Source of the DNA: Serratia nevei
GTDB taxonomy: Bacteria > Pseudomonadota > Gammaproteobacteria > Enterobacterales > Enterobacteriaceae
Assembly (NCBI RefSeq): GCF_024160145.1
Contig: NZ_JAMYWQ010000019.1
Coordinates: 33,819 to 97,818 of the forward strand
Length of the DNA: 64,000 nt
Direction of reading: 5' to 3'
Shown piece by piece: positions 43,563 to 53,263 of this stretch. The translations under genes and the position numbers were made by a program. Numbering within the stretch: position 1 is the stretch's first letter; each line of letters begins with the position of its first letter. The notes under the pieces were generated by a model that searched no databases, was not told where the DNA came from, and saw only the letters and a list, made by a program, of their open reading frames with translations.

Positions 43563-45689
43563 TTATTTTCCTTCGCCGGCGTGAGTCACCAGCCAGCAGT
43601 TGTGGATCTGACGGTTACGGGCAAAGTCCTGCGACAGCGTCTTGGCGGTGATCTCTTTCGCCTCCAGGCCCAGCGCGCTCAGCCCTGCCATATCCATTTG
43701 GAAACCGCGCTTGTTGTTCGAGAACATGATGGTCCCGTTGCGGCGCAGCAACCGTTTCAAATCTTTCATCAGCGCCAGATGATCGCGCTGCACGTCAAAG
43801 GTGTTCTCCATCCGCTTGGAGTTGGAGAACGTCGGCGGATCGATGAAAATCACATCGAACTGTTCGTTGGCGTTGCTCAGCCACGACAGGCAGTCGGCCT
43901 GGATCAGCCGATGCTGGCGGCCGGTCAGGCCGTTGGCGCGCAGGTTCTTCTCCGCCCATTCCAGATAGGTACGCGACATGTCCACCGTGGTGGTGCTGCG
44001 CGCGCCTCCCAGCCCGGCATGCACGCTGGCGGTGCCGGTATAGGCGAACAGGTTCAGGAAGTCCTTGCCGTTACTCATCTCGCCCAGCATGCGGCGTGCG
44101 ATGCGGTGATCGAGGAACAGGCCGGTATCGAGATAGTCGGTCAGGTTGACCCACAGCTTGGCGTTATACTCTTCCACCAGCAGGAACTCGCCCTTCTGCG
44201 CCAACTTCTCGTACTGGTTCTTGCCCTTCTGCCGCTCGCGGGTTTTCAGGATCAGCTGATTCGACGGCAACTCCAGCACCGCCAGCGTCGCGTTGATCAC
44301 ATCGAACAGGCGCTGACGCGCTTTTTGCGCATCGACGGTTTTCGGCGGCGCATATTCCTGCACCACCACTTTGCTGCCATAGCGATCCACCGCGACGTTG
44401 TATTCTGGCAGATCGGCATCGTACAGGCGGTAGCATTCAATGCCCTGCTGTTTCGCCCACTTGTCGAGCTTCTTCAAGTTCTTGCGCAGACGGTTGGCGA
44501 AATCTTCCGCCACCTGCACGCCGCCGGTAGTGGCGCCGGCCGGGTTCGCCGCCAGCTGATAGTTTTTCTGCACGCACTCCAGCGGGCCGTTTTTCGCCTT
44601 GAACTGGCGCTCGGCGCGCAGCTGCAGGCAGCTCAACAGCTCCGGCGAGGCGCTGAACAGCGAAAGCTGCCAGCCACCGAAGGCGCTTTTCATCACGCGC
44701 CCCAGCATGTTGTGCAGCGCGATCAACGCCGGTTCGCTTTCCAGACGTTCACCGTACGGCGGGTTGCTGATTACGGTGCCGTGCGGGCCTTCCGGCAGTG
44801 GATTGGTCAGGCGCGCCACGTCGCCGACGTTGAAGGTGATCAGCTCGGCGACGCCGGCGCGGCGGGCGTTGCCGCGCGCCATTTCAATCACCCGGCGATC
44901 GATATCGGAACCGAAGAAACGGGAGGCGGTTTCCTGCAGGCCACGGCGTGCGCGCACCTGCGCTTCGGTGGTGACTTCACGCCACAGTTCGGCGCTGTGG
45001 CCGTTCCAGGCACTGAAGCCCCAGTGTTGGCGGTGCAGGCCCGGCGCGCGATCGGCAGCGATCATTGCCGCTTCGATCAACAGCGTGCCGGAACCGCACA
45101 TCGGATCGAGCATCGGCGTGCCCGGCTGCCAGCCGGAACGCAGTACGATGGCGGCCGCCAGGTTTTCCTTCAGCGGCGCCTGGCCGGTGAGATCGCGGTA
45201 ACCGCGCTGATGCAGGCCTTCGCCGCTCAGATCGAGCGCCACGCTGGCCATATCGCGTTGCAGGAACACGTTAACGCGAATATCCGGCTGCTGCTTGGCA
45301 ACCGTCGGACGTTGGTCGAGCTTGCGGGTGAAGCTGTCGACGATGGCGTCTTTCACCTTCAGCGCGCCATACTGGCTGTTGCGGATCTCTTCGTTCACAC
45401 CGCTGAAATGCACGGCAAAGGTTTTATCCACGCCAAAAATGCTCGGCCAGTCGATCGCCTGCACCCCGAGGTACAGATCCAGATCGCTGTGCACGCGGAA
45501 TTCGTTCAGCGGCAACAGAATGCGCGAAGCCAGGCGGCTCCACAGCAGGCTTTGGTACAGAAGACGATCGTCACCCTGAAAATGTACCCCACCCTGCACC
45601 ACTTTGCAGTCGTGAGCGCCAAGCGCTTCCAGCTCGCTTTTTAACAGTTCTTCCAATCCACGCGCCGTGCTGGCAAACAGAGAGTTCAT
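43563..45689 (-). CDS. rlmL: Bifunctional 23S rRNA methyltransferase RlmKL
   Basis: A 708-residue fusion enzyme that makes m2G2445 (N-terminal RlmL half) and m7G2069 (C-terminal RlmK half) in 23S rRNA. A THUMP domain (residues 45-155) leads to the first methyltransferase core with [16 protein letters not shown] and the catalytic SNPPYGER. The second core has [20 protein letters not shown] and [11 protein letters not shown]. The start at 45689 ([20 protein letters not shown]) is preferred over upstream in-frame codons that run into the divergent ycbX. Confidence 0.95.
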   Translation of the reverse strand: MNSLFASTARGLEELLKSELEALGAHDCKVVQGGVHFQGDDRLLYQSLLWSRLASRILLPLNEFRVHSDLDLYLGVQAIDWPSIFGVDKTFAVHFSGVNEEIRNSQYGALKVKDAIVDSFTRKLDQRPTVAKQQPDIRVNVFLQRDMASVALDLSGEGLHQRGYRDLTGQAPLKENLAAAIVLRSGWQPGTPMLDPMCGSGTLLIEAAMIAADRAPGLHRQHWGFSAWNGHSAELWREVTTEAQVRARRGLQETASRFFGSDIDRRVIEMARGNARRAGVAELITFNVGDVARLTNPLPEGPHGTVISNPPYGERLESEPALIALHNMLGRVMKSAFGGWQLSLFSASPELLSCLQLRAERQFKAKNGPLECVQKNYQLAANPAGATTGGVQVAEDFANRLRKNLKKLDKWAKQQGIECYRLYDADLPEYNVAVDRYGSKVVVQEYAPPKTVDAQKARQRLFDVINATLAVLELPSNQLILKTRERQKGKNQYEKLAQKGEFLLVEEYNAKLWVNLTDYLDTGLFLDHRIARRMLGEMSNGKDFLNLFAYTGTASVHAGLGGARSTTTVDMSRTYLEWAEKNLRANGLTGRQHRLIQADCLSWLSNANEQFDVIFIDPPTFSNSKRMENTFDVQRDHLALMKDLKRLLRRNGTIMFSNNKRGFQMDMAGLSALGLEAKEITAKTLSQDFARNRQIHNCWLVTHAGEGK

Positions 45690-45792
45690 ATCGTGCTTAT
45701 CACCAAAAAGAAAATTGTTGCGCATTATAGCTAATCCGCACCGCTTGTCATAAAGTTGCTCCCTTCTATTTAATAATCGCACGGAGATAAGG

Positions 45793-46896
45793 GTGATCAC
45801 GCTTTCCAGACTCTACGTCCATCCGGTTAAATCACTGCGCGGCCTGCAGCTTTCTTACGCCCAGGCTGGCAGCAGCGGTCTGGCCTTCGACCGCAACTTT
45901 ATGCTCACCGAACCGGATGGCACCTTTATTACCGCGCGCCAATACCCGCAGCTGGTGCTGTTCACGCCGGCGCTGCTGCCGGACGGGCTGTTTCTGACCG
46001 CGCCGGACGGCGAAAGCGCCGCCATTCGCTTCAGCGACTTCGCCGCCGCGCCGCAGCCGACCGAAGTGTGGGGCAACCATTTCACCGCGCTGATCGCGCC
46101 GGATGAGATCAACCGCTGGCTGAGCGGCTATTTCCAGCGCGACGTGCAGCTACGCTGGCTGGGGCCGGAGTTGACCCGCCGAGTGAAGAAGCACCCTGAA
46201 ATCCCGCTGACCTTTGCCGACGGCTATCCTTATTTGCTGATTAATCAGGCTTCGTTCAACGATCTGCAGCAGCGCTGCCCCGGCAGCATCAAGCTGGAGC
46301 AGTTCCGTCCCAATCTGGTGGTGAGTGGCGCTACCGCCTGGGCCGAAGACGGCTGGCAGGTGATCCGCGTAGGCGATGTCATGTTCGATCTGGTGAAACC
46401 CTGCAGCCGCTGCGTGCTCACCACCGTCAGCACCGAACGCGGCCGCAAACACCCGAGCGGCGAACCGCTGAGCACGCTGCAAAAATTCCGCTCCGCCGAC
46501 AACGGCGACATCGACTTCGGCCAGAACATGATCGCGCGCAACAGCGGCATCATCCGCGTGGGCGATACGGTGGAAGTGCTGTCGACCAAGCCGCCGCGCC
46601 CTTATGGCGCCGGCAAAGTGGTGGAGAGCGTGCAAGCGCCGCAAGACAGCGAGCACAGCGTCACTATCGAATACGAAGGAAAGGTGTTTACCGGCAACAA
46701 CCAGCAGATCCTGCTCGAGCAGCTGGAACAGCAAGGCATCCGCGTACCTTACTCCTGCCGCGCCGGGATTTGCGGCAGTTGCCGCATTACGTTGCTGAGC
46801 GGTGAAGTCGCGCCCCTGAAGAAAAGCGCACTGGGCGACAACGGCACCATCCTGTGCTGCAGCTGCATCCCGAAAAGTGATTTGACGTTGGCGTAA
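45793..46896 (+). CDS. ycbX: MOSC/2Fe-2S protein YcbX
   Basis: A 367-residue molybdenum-cofactor enzyme related to the mARC family that reduces N-hydroxylated base analogues. It has an N-terminal MOSC-associated beta barrel ([20 protein letters not shown]), a MOSC domain with the Moco-binding region [12 protein letters not shown] (about residue 205), and a C-terminal 2Fe-2S ferredoxin with [10 protein letters not shown]. The start is GTG after AAGG. It is divergent from rlmKL. Confidence 0.93.
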   Translation: MITLSRLYVHPVKSLRGLQLSYAQAGSSGLAFDRNFMLTEPDGTFITARQYPQLVLFTPALLPDGLFLTAPDGESAAIRFSDFAAAPQPTEVWGNHFTALIAPDEINRWLSGYFQRDVQLRWLGPELTRRVKKHPEIPLTFADGYPYLLINQASFNDLQQRCPGSIKLEQFRPNLVVSGATAWAEDGWQVIRVGDVMFDLVKPCSRCVLTTVSTERGRKHPSGEPLSTLQKFRSADNGDIDFGQNMIARNSGIIRVGDTVEVLSTKPPRPYGAGKVVESVQAPQDSEHSVTIEYEGKVFTGNNQQILLEQLEQQGIRVPYSCRAGICGSCRITLLSGEVAPLKKSALGDNGTILCCSCIPKSDLTLA

Positions 46897-46902
46897 TCCG
46901 CC

Positions 46903-47451
46903 TTATACCGCCCTGTCGTAAGCCGGGGCGGCGCTTTCATCCTGCGCGCAGGGTTTCAGCCGATCGTGCATCACCTTGATGGCGTCGCCCAATACCATGG
47001 TGCGGCCGGCGACCGTCAGCTGATTTTGCGCCAGCAGGCACAGGCTGGCGTTATCCCCGGCCTCCACCACCAGCAGGCGCGCTTCCGCGCCGCTTTCCAT
47101 CACTTTCACCGCCGCCAGCTCGCCGTTTTTCGGTTGCAACGGGTAGTGCTGCTGCGAAAAATGCCAGCTCTTCGGCATCAGCGGTTTCAGAAAGCGGTAG
47201 GCGACCAGCGCATTCAACACCAGCTCGGCGCGCTGCTCATGACTCAGTTTGACCTGTTTGCACTGTTCTTCATAGGTGAAATAAAGGGCGGCGTCGTCTA
47301 CGCAAAAAGCGCATTCATCGAAAGCGTCCGGCGTTAACATTTTAGCCGGGAAACGTGAGCGAAAGATCATACCATTAGCTAAATCCAGCATTAGCCGATC
47401 GTGTTCGGCATCAAAATACCAACGCCAATTATCGTCAGGTTTTATCTTCAT
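46903..47451 (-). CDS. zapC: Z-ring associated protein ZapC
   Basis: A 182-residue cell-division protein that bundles FtsZ filaments. The start [20 protein letters not shown] and the conserved [18 protein letters not shown] match the family. The start at 47451 is chosen on family alignment and the AAGGATAC just before it. It is convergent with ycbX, seven bases away, and next to pyrD as in E. coli. Confidence 0.93.
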   Translation of the reverse strand: MKIKPDDNWRWYFDAEHDRLMLDLANGMIFRSRFPAKMLTPDAFDECAFCVDDAALYFTYEEQCKQVKLSHEQRAELVLNALVAYRFLKPLMPKSWHFSQQHYPLQPKNGELAAVKVMESGAEARLLVVEAGDNASLCLLAQNQLTVAGRTMVLGDAIKVMHDRLKPCAQDESAAPAYDRAV

Positions 47452-47582
47452 TTCGTATCCTTCTCGCTGCCTATGCCAACGCCGCACTCACCCTAAAAGG
47501 CGATTTTATCACCGATAACGTTGCTTAAACATCGGATAATTCCGCGAACGATATTTATGCTAACGAACAAAATATAGACGAG

Positions 47583-47606
47583 CCGGGGGCAGAAATAAAC
47601 CCCCGG
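47583..47606 (-). terminator. pyrD terminator
   Basis: CCGGGGG (47583-47589) and CCCCCGG (47600-47606) form a 7-base stem with a 10-base loop, 22 bases after the pyrD stop. The tail is only moderately U-rich. Confidence 0.6.
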
Positions 47607-47627
47607 AATAAAATGAAAGGAAAAAGA

Positions 47628-48638
47628 TTAGATATGGGTAACGATATCTTTAATCAAGCGCGGGCCATGATAGATAAATCCGGAATAAATTTGCAGCAGG
47701 CTCGCACCGGCCTCCATTTTTTCGCGCGCCGCCGTCAGCGAGTCGATACCGCCCACGCCGATAATCGGCAGGCGCCCTTGCAGTTCGCTGGAGAGACGAC
47801 GGATCACTTCGGTGCTGCGTGATTGCAACGGACGCCCACTTAGCCCGCCCGCTTGTTCACAGTAATTCAGCCCCTGGATCAATTTTCGATCCAGCGTGGT
47901 ATTGGTGGCGATCACGCCATCGATATTATGCCGCACCAGGCTATCGGCAATTTGGATCAATTCTTCTTCTGAAAGATCCGGCGCGATCTTTACCGCCACC
48001 GGCACATATTTGTGATGGCGCGCATGTAATTCCTGCTGCTTATTTTTAATCGCAGCCAAAAGATCGTCCAGCGCTTCGCCATACTGTAAGGATCGTAACC
48101 CCGGCGTATTCGGTGAAGAGATGTTAATCGCGATATAACCGGCATACGGATAAACTTTATCCATGCAGATCAGATAATCGTCTTTACCCTGCTCAACCGG
48201 GGTGTCTTTATTCTTGCCGATATTGATCCCGAGAATACCGCCAAAATGGGATTTCTTAACGTTTTCAACCAGATTGTCCACGCCATGGTTATTGAACCCC
48301 ATGCGGTTGATCAGGCCTTCCGCCTCAACCACGCGGAACAAGCGCGGCTTGTCGTTGCCTGGCTGCGGGCGCGGCGTCACGGTGCCGACCTCCACGTGGC
48401 CGAAGCCCATCGCGCCGAACGCATCGATGCACTCGCCGTTTTTATCCAGACCGGCGGCCAATCCCAGCGGGTTTTTAAACGACAGCCCCATGCAGCTGAC
48501 CGGTTTGGTCGGCACGGACTGGCGGACAAGAAACGCTAATGGGGTGCCGGTAATACGGCTGAGCTGACGAAAGGTCACTTCATGCGCGCGCTCCGGATCG
48601 AGCTGGAACAACGCTTTCCTGATGAGGGGGTAGTACAT
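47628..48638 (-). CDS. pyrD: Dihydroorotate dehydrogenase (quinone), class 2
   Basis: A 336-residue membrane-associated flavoprotein oxidising dihydroorotate to orotate in pyrimidine synthesis. The amphipathic N-terminus ([20 protein letters not shown]) binds the membrane. FMN contacts include [11 protein letters not shown] and [15 protein letters not shown], where the Ser base typical of class 2 enzymes is present. GVGGIDS precedes the phosphate site [11 protein letters not shown]. The start at 48638 gives the same 336-residue length as E. coli. A PurR-like operator lies upstream. Confidence 0.97.
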   Translation of the reverse strand: MYYPLIRKALFQLDPERAHEVTFRQLSRITGTPLAFLVRQSVPTKPVSCMGLSFKNPLGLAAGLDKNGECIDAFGAMGFGHVEVGTVTPRPQPGNDKPRLFRVVEAEGLINRMGFNNHGVDNLVENVKKSHFGGILGINIGKNKDTPVEQGKDDYLICMDKVYPYAGYIAINISSPNTPGLRSLQYGEALDDLLAAIKNKQQELHARHHKYVPVAVKIAPDLSEEELIQIADSLVRHNIDGVIATNTTLDRKLIQGLNYCEQAGGLSGRPLQSRSTEVIRRLSSELQGRLPIIGVGGIDSLTAAREKMEAGASLLQIYSGFIYHGPRLIKDIVTHI

Positions 48639-48732
48639 GGACTCTCCTGATTTCCCGGTTGCAAACCGGGGGCGTATTATCCGGTATCCCCCGCCCAATT
48701 GGAATTGATTAAAGGCAAAAAAAGCCGTTTTT

Positions 48733-48748
48733 ACGCAACCGTTTTCTC
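48733..48748. promoter_or_regulatory. PurR operator upstream of pyrD
   Basis: ACGCAACCGTTTTCTC matches the PurR consensus ACGCAAACGTTTTC with one change and lies 95 bases upstream of the pyrD start. PurR represses pyrD in E. coli, so this fits. Confidence 0.75.
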
Positions 48749-48896
48749 TCTTCGCCGCCAAATCGGCGCCAATCCGCTTTTGCGCATATCCAAATCAAAA
48801 AATGAGATTTAAAAAACGCGCCCGGTTGCTGGTAGGTTTAAAACACTTCCTGTTGATTTTCTAATTAAACCTAACTTTTAGTTATAAGGAGTGGCA

Positions 48897-49475
48897 ATGC
48901 GCGTTATATCCCTGGCCGGCAGCCCACGCATCCCATCACGTTCCGCAGCGCTGCTCTCGCTGAGTCAGAACTGGCTGCGGCAGCAAGGGGTGGAGGTGAC
49001 GGCCTATACCCTGCACGACTTCGAGGCCGAAGATCTGCTGTACGCCAACTTCAACAGCCCGGCGATCAAGGCGTTTGCCAACCAGCTCGCTCAGGCCGAC
49101 GGCCTGCTGATTTCCACGCCGGTCTATAAAGCCTCATTCTCCGGCGCGCTGAAAACCCTGCTGGATCTGCTGCCGGAACGCGCTCTGGATCATAAGGTGG
49201 TGCTGCCGCTGGCGACCGGCGGTTCGGTCGGCCACATGCTGGCGGTGGACTATGCGCTGAAACCGGTGCTGGCGGCGCTGAAAGCGCAAGAGGTGCTGCA
49301 CGGCGTGTTCGCCGACGACAGCCAGATCCAGCTGACCGGTGAAGGCGCCACGCTCACCGACGCCGTCGCCGCCCGGCTGGAGGAGGCGCTGGCCAGTTTT
49401 TATCTGGCGCTTGGCCGCCGCAAACCGCCTGCGCTGCACGTCGCCTCATCGCTGGCGGCGCGTCAGACCGCCTGA
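48897..49475 (+). CDS. ssuE: NADPH-dependent FMN reductase SsuE
   Basis: A 192-residue flavoprotein that supplies reduced FMN to the monooxygenase SsuD. The flavodoxin-like start [20 protein letters not shown] holds the phosphate loop, and [20 protein letters not shown] and [19 protein letters not shown] are family motifs. ATG 48897 has AAGGAG five bases upstream. It is the first gene of ssuEADCB, the pathway freeing sulfite from alkanesulfonates under sulfate starvation. Confidence 0.94.
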   Translation: MRVISLAGSPRIPSRSAALLSLSQNWLRQQGVEVTAYTLHDFEAEDLLYANFNSPAIKAFANQLAQADGLLISTPVYKASFSGALKTLLDLLPERALDHKVVLPLATGGSVGHMLAVDYALKPVLAALKAQEVLHGVFADDSQIQLTGEGATLTDAVAARLEEALASFYLALGRRKPPALHVASSLAARQTA

Positions 49476-49498
49476 ACGCCTGGAAAAGGAGAGCCCGA

Positions 49499-50464
49499 AT
49501 GAAAGAACGCATCGCTTTACGGCGCTGGCTGAGCGCCGCCACCCTCACCGGCCTGCTGTCGCTGGTCTGGGCCAACGCCGCCGCAGCGCAGGATCCGGCG
49601 CAGTTCCGCATCGGCTACCAGAAAGGATCGGTCAGCCTGGTGCTGGCGAAGAGCCACCGGCTGCTGGAGGAACGCTTCCCCGCTACCCGCATCAGTTGGA
49701 TCGAGTTTCCCGCCGGACCACAGATGCTGGAGGCCTTGAACGTTGGCAGCATCGATCTGGGCAGCACCGGCGATATTCCGCCGATCTTCGCACAGGCCGC
49801 CGGTGCGGATCTGCTGTATGTCGGCGTCGAGCCGCCTAAACCCAAGGCGGAAGTGATCCTGGTGCCGGAAAACAGCCCGATCAAAACCGTCGCCGATCTG
49901 AAAGGCCATAAGGTCGCTTTCCAGAAAGGATCCAGCTCGCACAATCTGCTGCTGCGATCGCTGCAAAAGGCCGGCCTGCAGTTCACCGATATCCAGCCTG
50001 CCTATCTGACGCCCGCCGATGCGCGCGCCGCCTTCCAGCAGGGCAACGTCGACGCCTGGGCCATCTGGGATCCTTACTATTCCGCCGCGCTGCTGCAGGG
50101 CGGCGTGCGGGTGCTCGGCGACGGCACCAATCTGAACCAGACCGGTTCCTTCTATCTGGCGGCGCGCCCCTATGTCGAAGCCAACGGTGCCTTTATCAGC
50201 CAGGTCTTGGCGGTGCTGACCCAGGCCGACGCGCTCACCCGCAGCGACCGGGCGCAAAGCGTGACCCTGTTGGCCAACGCCATGGGGCTGCCGGAGGCGG
50301 TGATCGCCAGCTATCTGGATCATCGCCCGCCGACCGCCATCACACCGCTCGATGCGCATACCATCGCTGCGCAGCAGCAAACCGCCGACCTGTTTTACGC
50401 CAACCGGCTGGTGCCGGTGAAGGTCGACATTTCGCAACGCATCTGGCGCCCAAGCGCGCAATAA
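49499..50464 (+). CDS. ssuA: Aliphatic sulfonate ABC transporter, periplasmic binding protein
   Basis: A 321-residue exported solute-binding protein for alkanesulfonates. A signal peptide ends near ANAAAAQ (residue 30). The mature part begins [20 protein letters not shown] and has the SsuA features [20 protein letters not shown] and [15 protein letters not shown]. It is read 23 bases after ssuE. Confidence 0.94.
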   Translation: MKERIALRRWLSAATLTGLLSLVWANAAAAQDPAQFRIGYQKGSVSLVLAKSHRLLEERFPATRISWIEFPAGPQMLEALNVGSIDLGSTGDIPPIFAQAAGADLLYVGVEPPKPKAEVILVPENSPIKTVADLKGHKVAFQKGSSSHNLLLRSLQKAGLQFTDIQPAYLTPADARAAFQQGNVDAWAIWDPYYSAALLQGGVRVLGDGTNLNQTGSFYLAARPYVEANGAFISQVLAVLTQADALTRSDRAQSVTLLANAMGLPEAVIASYLDHRPPTAITPLDAHTIAAQQQTADLFYANRLVPVKVDISQRIWRPSAQ

Positions 50465-50484
50465 ACAATGGGAGAACATTGACG

Positions 50485-51633
50485 ATGAGCCTGAACGTTT
50501 TCTGGTTTTTACCCACCCACGGCGACGGCCACTATCTCGGCAGCGCACAGGGCGCACGCAGCGTCGATCACGGTTATTTGCAACAGATCGCCCAGGCGGC
50601 GGATCGGCTGGGATTCGGCGGCGTGTTGATCCCCACCGGCCGCTCGTGCGAAGACTCCTGGCTGGTGGCCGCCTCGCTGATCCCGGTTACCCAGCGGCTG
50701 AAGTTTTTGGTCGCGCTGCGGCCGGGCATCATCTCCCCTACGCTGGCGGCGCGCCAGGCGGCGACGCTGGATCGCCTGTCCAACGGGCGTGTGCTGTTCA
50801 ATCTGGTCACCGGCGGCGATCCGGAAGAGCTGGCGGCCGAGGGGCTGCACCTCAGCCATGAAGAACGCTACGAAGCCTCGACCGAGTTCACCCACATCTG
50901 GCGCCGGGTGCTGGAAGGCGAAACCGTCGATTTCGACGGCAAGCATATTCAGGTAAAAGGCGCCAAACTGCTGTTCCCGCCGGTGCAGCAGCCGCGCCCG
51001 CCGCTCTATTTCGGCGGCTCCTCCGCCGCCGCGCAGGATCTGGCCGCCGAGCAGGTAGAAATGTACCTCACCTGGGGGGAACCGCCGGCGCAGGTCAAAG
51101 AGAAAATCGCAGAGGTGCGCGCCAAAGCGGCGGCGAAAGGCCGCCAGGTACGCTTCGGCATCCGCCTGCATGTCATCGTGCGGGAAACCACCGAAGAGGC
51201 CTGGCGCGCCGCCGATCGGCTGATCGCGCACCTCGATGAGGAAACCATCGCCAACGCGCAGCAGGCCTTTGCACGCTTCGACTCCGTCGGCCAACGGCGC
51301 ATGGCGGCGCTGCACGGCGGCAAAAAGGATAACCTGGAGATCAGCCCGAACCTGTGGGCCGGCATCGGCCTGGTGCGCGGCGGCGCAGGCACCGCGCTGG
51401 TGGGCGACGGCCCGACGGTTGCGGCGCGCATGCGGGAATATGCCGAGCTGGGCATCGACACCTTTATTCTCTCCGGCTATCCGCATCTGGAAGAAGCCTA
51501 CCGCGTCGGTGAACTGCTGTTCCCGCACCTCGATCTGGCGCAGGAGGAAACGCCCGCGCGCCTTCAACCGGTGCGTCCGCACGGGGAAGTGGTGGCCAAC
51601 ATTTATGTTCCGCAAAAAGTGTCGCAGAGCTGA
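50485..51633 (+). CDS. ssuD: Alkanesulfonate monooxygenase SsuD
   Basis: A 382-residue TIM-barrel, FMNH2-dependent monooxygenase of the luciferase family that cleaves alkanesulfonates into aldehyde and sulfite. Motifs are [36 protein letters not shown] (with the conserved Cys), [20 protein letters not shown] and [22 protein letters not shown] 50485 with GGAGAA upstream is chosen; TTG two codons earlier is the alternative. Confidence 0.96.
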   Translation: MSLNVFWFLPTHGDGHYLGSAQGARSVDHGYLQQIAQAADRLGFGGVLIPTGRSCEDSWLVAASLIPVTQRLKFLVALRPGIISPTLAARQAATLDRLSNGRVLFNLVTGGDPEELAAEGLHLSHEERYEASTEFTHIWRRVLEGETVDFDGKHIQVKGAKLLFPPVQQPRPPLYFGGSSAAAQDLAAEQVEMYLTWGEPPAQVKEKIAEVRAKAAAKGRQVRFGIRLHVIVRETTEEAWRAADRLIAHLDEETIANAQQAFARFDSVGQRRMAALHGGKKDNLEISPNLWAGIGLVRGGAGTALVGDGPTVAARMREYAELGIDTFILSGYPHLEEAYRVGELLFPHLDLAQEETPARLQPVRPHGEVVANIYVPQKVSQS

Positions 51634-51644
51634 GGAGCACCCCG

Positions 51645-52439
51645 ATGGCAAATCACGCGCAACGCATTCTGTATCGGCTGGCTCCCTGGGCGCTGCCGCT
51701 GGTGCTGGTGATCGTCTGGCAGCTCGCCGTGGAAACCGGCTGGCTGTCCAACCGCATTTTGCCGGCGCCGAGCGCGGTACTGGCTGCCTTTTGGCGCCTG
51801 AGCCAAAGCGGCGAACTGTGGCAGCATCTGAGCATCAGCAGCCGGCGCGCGTTGATTGGCTTTGGCATCGGCGGCAGCATCGGGCTTACCCTCGGCTTTA
51901 TTACCGGGCTGTCGCGCTGGGGCGAACGCCTGCTGGACAGCTCGGTGCAAATGATCCGCAACGTGCCGCACCTGGCGCTGATCCCGCTGGTGATCCTGTG
52001 GTTCGGTATCGATGAATCCGCCAAGATCTTTCTGGTGGCGCTCGGCACGCTGTTCCCGATTTATCTCAATACCTATCACGGCATCAAAAACATCGATCGC
52101 GGCCTGCTGGAGATGGCCCGCAGCTACGGCCTGAGTGGGTTTCGCCTGTTTACGCAGGTGGTGCTGCCGGGTGCGCTGCCGTCGATTATGGTCGGCGTGC
52201 GTTTCGCTCTCGGCTTCATGTGGCTGACGCTGATCGTCGCCGAAACCATTTCGGCCAATTCGGGCATCGGCTACCTGGCGATGAACGCGCGTGAATTCCT
52301 GCAAACCGACGTGGTGGTGGTGGCGATCGTGCTGTACGCCCTGCTCGGCAAGCTGGCAGACGTGGGCGCACAGCTGCTGGAACGCGTCTGGTTACGCTGG
52401 CACCCGGCCTATCAACTGAAACAGGGAGAAACGCTATGA
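51645..52439 (+). CDS. ssuC: Aliphatic sulfonate ABC transporter permease
   Basis: A 264-residue inner-membrane permease with about six spans. The binding-protein-dependent transport signature (EAA loop) is [20 protein letters not shown] near residue 165, which contacts SsuB. It shares a four-base ATGA overlap with ssuB. Confidence 0.94.
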   Translation: MANHAQRILYRLAPWALPLVLVIVWQLAVETGWLSNRILPAPSAVLAAFWRLSQSGELWQHLSISSRRALIGFGIGGSIGLTLGFITGLSRWGERLLDSSVQMIRNVPHLALIPLVILWFGIDESAKIFLVALGTLFPIYLNTYHGIKNIDRGLLEMARSYGLSGFRLFTQVVLPGALPSIMVGVRFALGFMWLTLIVAETISANSGIGYLAMNAREFLQTDVVVVAIVLYALLGKLADVGAQLLERVWLRWHPAYQLKQGETL

Positions 52440-53209
52440 CCCTTCCCGCTCGTCTTGCGCAAGGCACGCCGGTGACGCTGGAATCCATCGGCAAACGGTA
52501 CGGCAACCGCACGGTGCTGGACAATATTCAGCTGCGCATTTCCGCCGGGCAGTTCGTGGCGGTGGTCGGCCGCAGCGGCTGCGGCAAAAGTACCCTGCTG
52601 CGCCTGTTGGCCGGCCTGGAACAGGCCAGCAGCGGCGTGCTGCTCAGCGGCAACGCGCCGCTTGCCGCCGTTAAAGAGGATACCCGGCTGATGTTTCAGG
52701 ATGCACGCCTGCTGCCGTGGAAAACGGTGATCGACAACGTGGGCCTGGGGCTGCGCGGCCAGTGGCGCGATGCGGCGCTGCAGGCGCTGGACGCGGTCGG
52801 CTTGGCGGATCGCGCCCACGACTGGCCGGCGGCGCTGTCCGGCGGGCAGAAGCAACGGGTCGCGCTGGCGCGCGCGCTGATCCACCGCCCTCGCCTGCTG
52901 CTGCTGGACGAACCGCTCGGAGCGCTGGATGCCCTGACGCGCATCGAGATGCAGGGGCTGATAGAAACGCTGTGGCAACAGCACGGTTTTACCGTACTGC
53001 TGGTCACGCACGACGTCAGCGAAGCCATCGCGCTGGCGGATCGGGTGATCCTGATCGAAGAGGGGCGCATCGGGCTGGACCTGGCCCTCGATCTGCCGCG
53101 GCCACGCCGCAAGGGGTCAGCCCGGCTGGCAGAGCTGGAGGCCGAAGTGCTGGAACGGGTATTATCGCCGCCGGCCTCTGCGGCCAGCCCGCGCCAGGCG
53201 GCGAATTGA
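52436..53209 (+). CDS. ssuB: Aliphatic sulfonate ABC transporter ATPase
   Basis: A 257-residue ATPase powering sulfonate uptake. Walker A is [11 protein letters not shown] (about residue 43), the signature [15 protein letters not shown] and Walker [13 protein letters not shown] follow, and the switch His is in LLVTHDVSE. It ends the ssuEADCB operon, coupled to ssuC by overlap. Confidence 0.95.
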   Translation: MTLPARLAQGTPVTLESIGKRYGNRTVLDNIQLRISAGQFVAVVGRSGCGKSTLLRLLAGLEQASSGVLLSGNAPLAAVKEDTRLMFQDARLLPWKTVIDNVGLGLRGQWRDAALQALDAVGLADRAHDWPAALSGGQKQRVALARALIHRPRLLLLDEPLGALDALTRIEMQGLIETLWQQHGFTVLLVTHDVSEAIALADRVILIEEGRIGLDLALDLPRPRRKGSARLAELEAEVLERVLSPPASAASPRQAAN

Positions 53210-53214
53210 ACGGA

Positions 53215-53243
53215 TAAAAAAGGGACGGCGCAGGCCGTCCCTT
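53215..53243. terminator. ssuB/pepN bidirectional terminator
   Basis: AAGGGACGGC and GCCGTCCCTT form a perfect 10-base stem around GCAG. The A-run before it gives a U-tract for leftward pepN transcripts. Rightward the tail is AUCUAU, weaker. Confidence 0.88.
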
Positions 53244-53263
53244 ATCTATACGGCACGAAAAGA

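Noticed and set aside
41560..45644. Very long open frames (647 and 687 codons) on the plus strand across uup and rlmKL.
   Set aside because: They lie exactly antisense to two confidently identified genes in GC-rich DNA, have His/Gln/Arg-rich translations typical of shadow frames, and show no domain motif.
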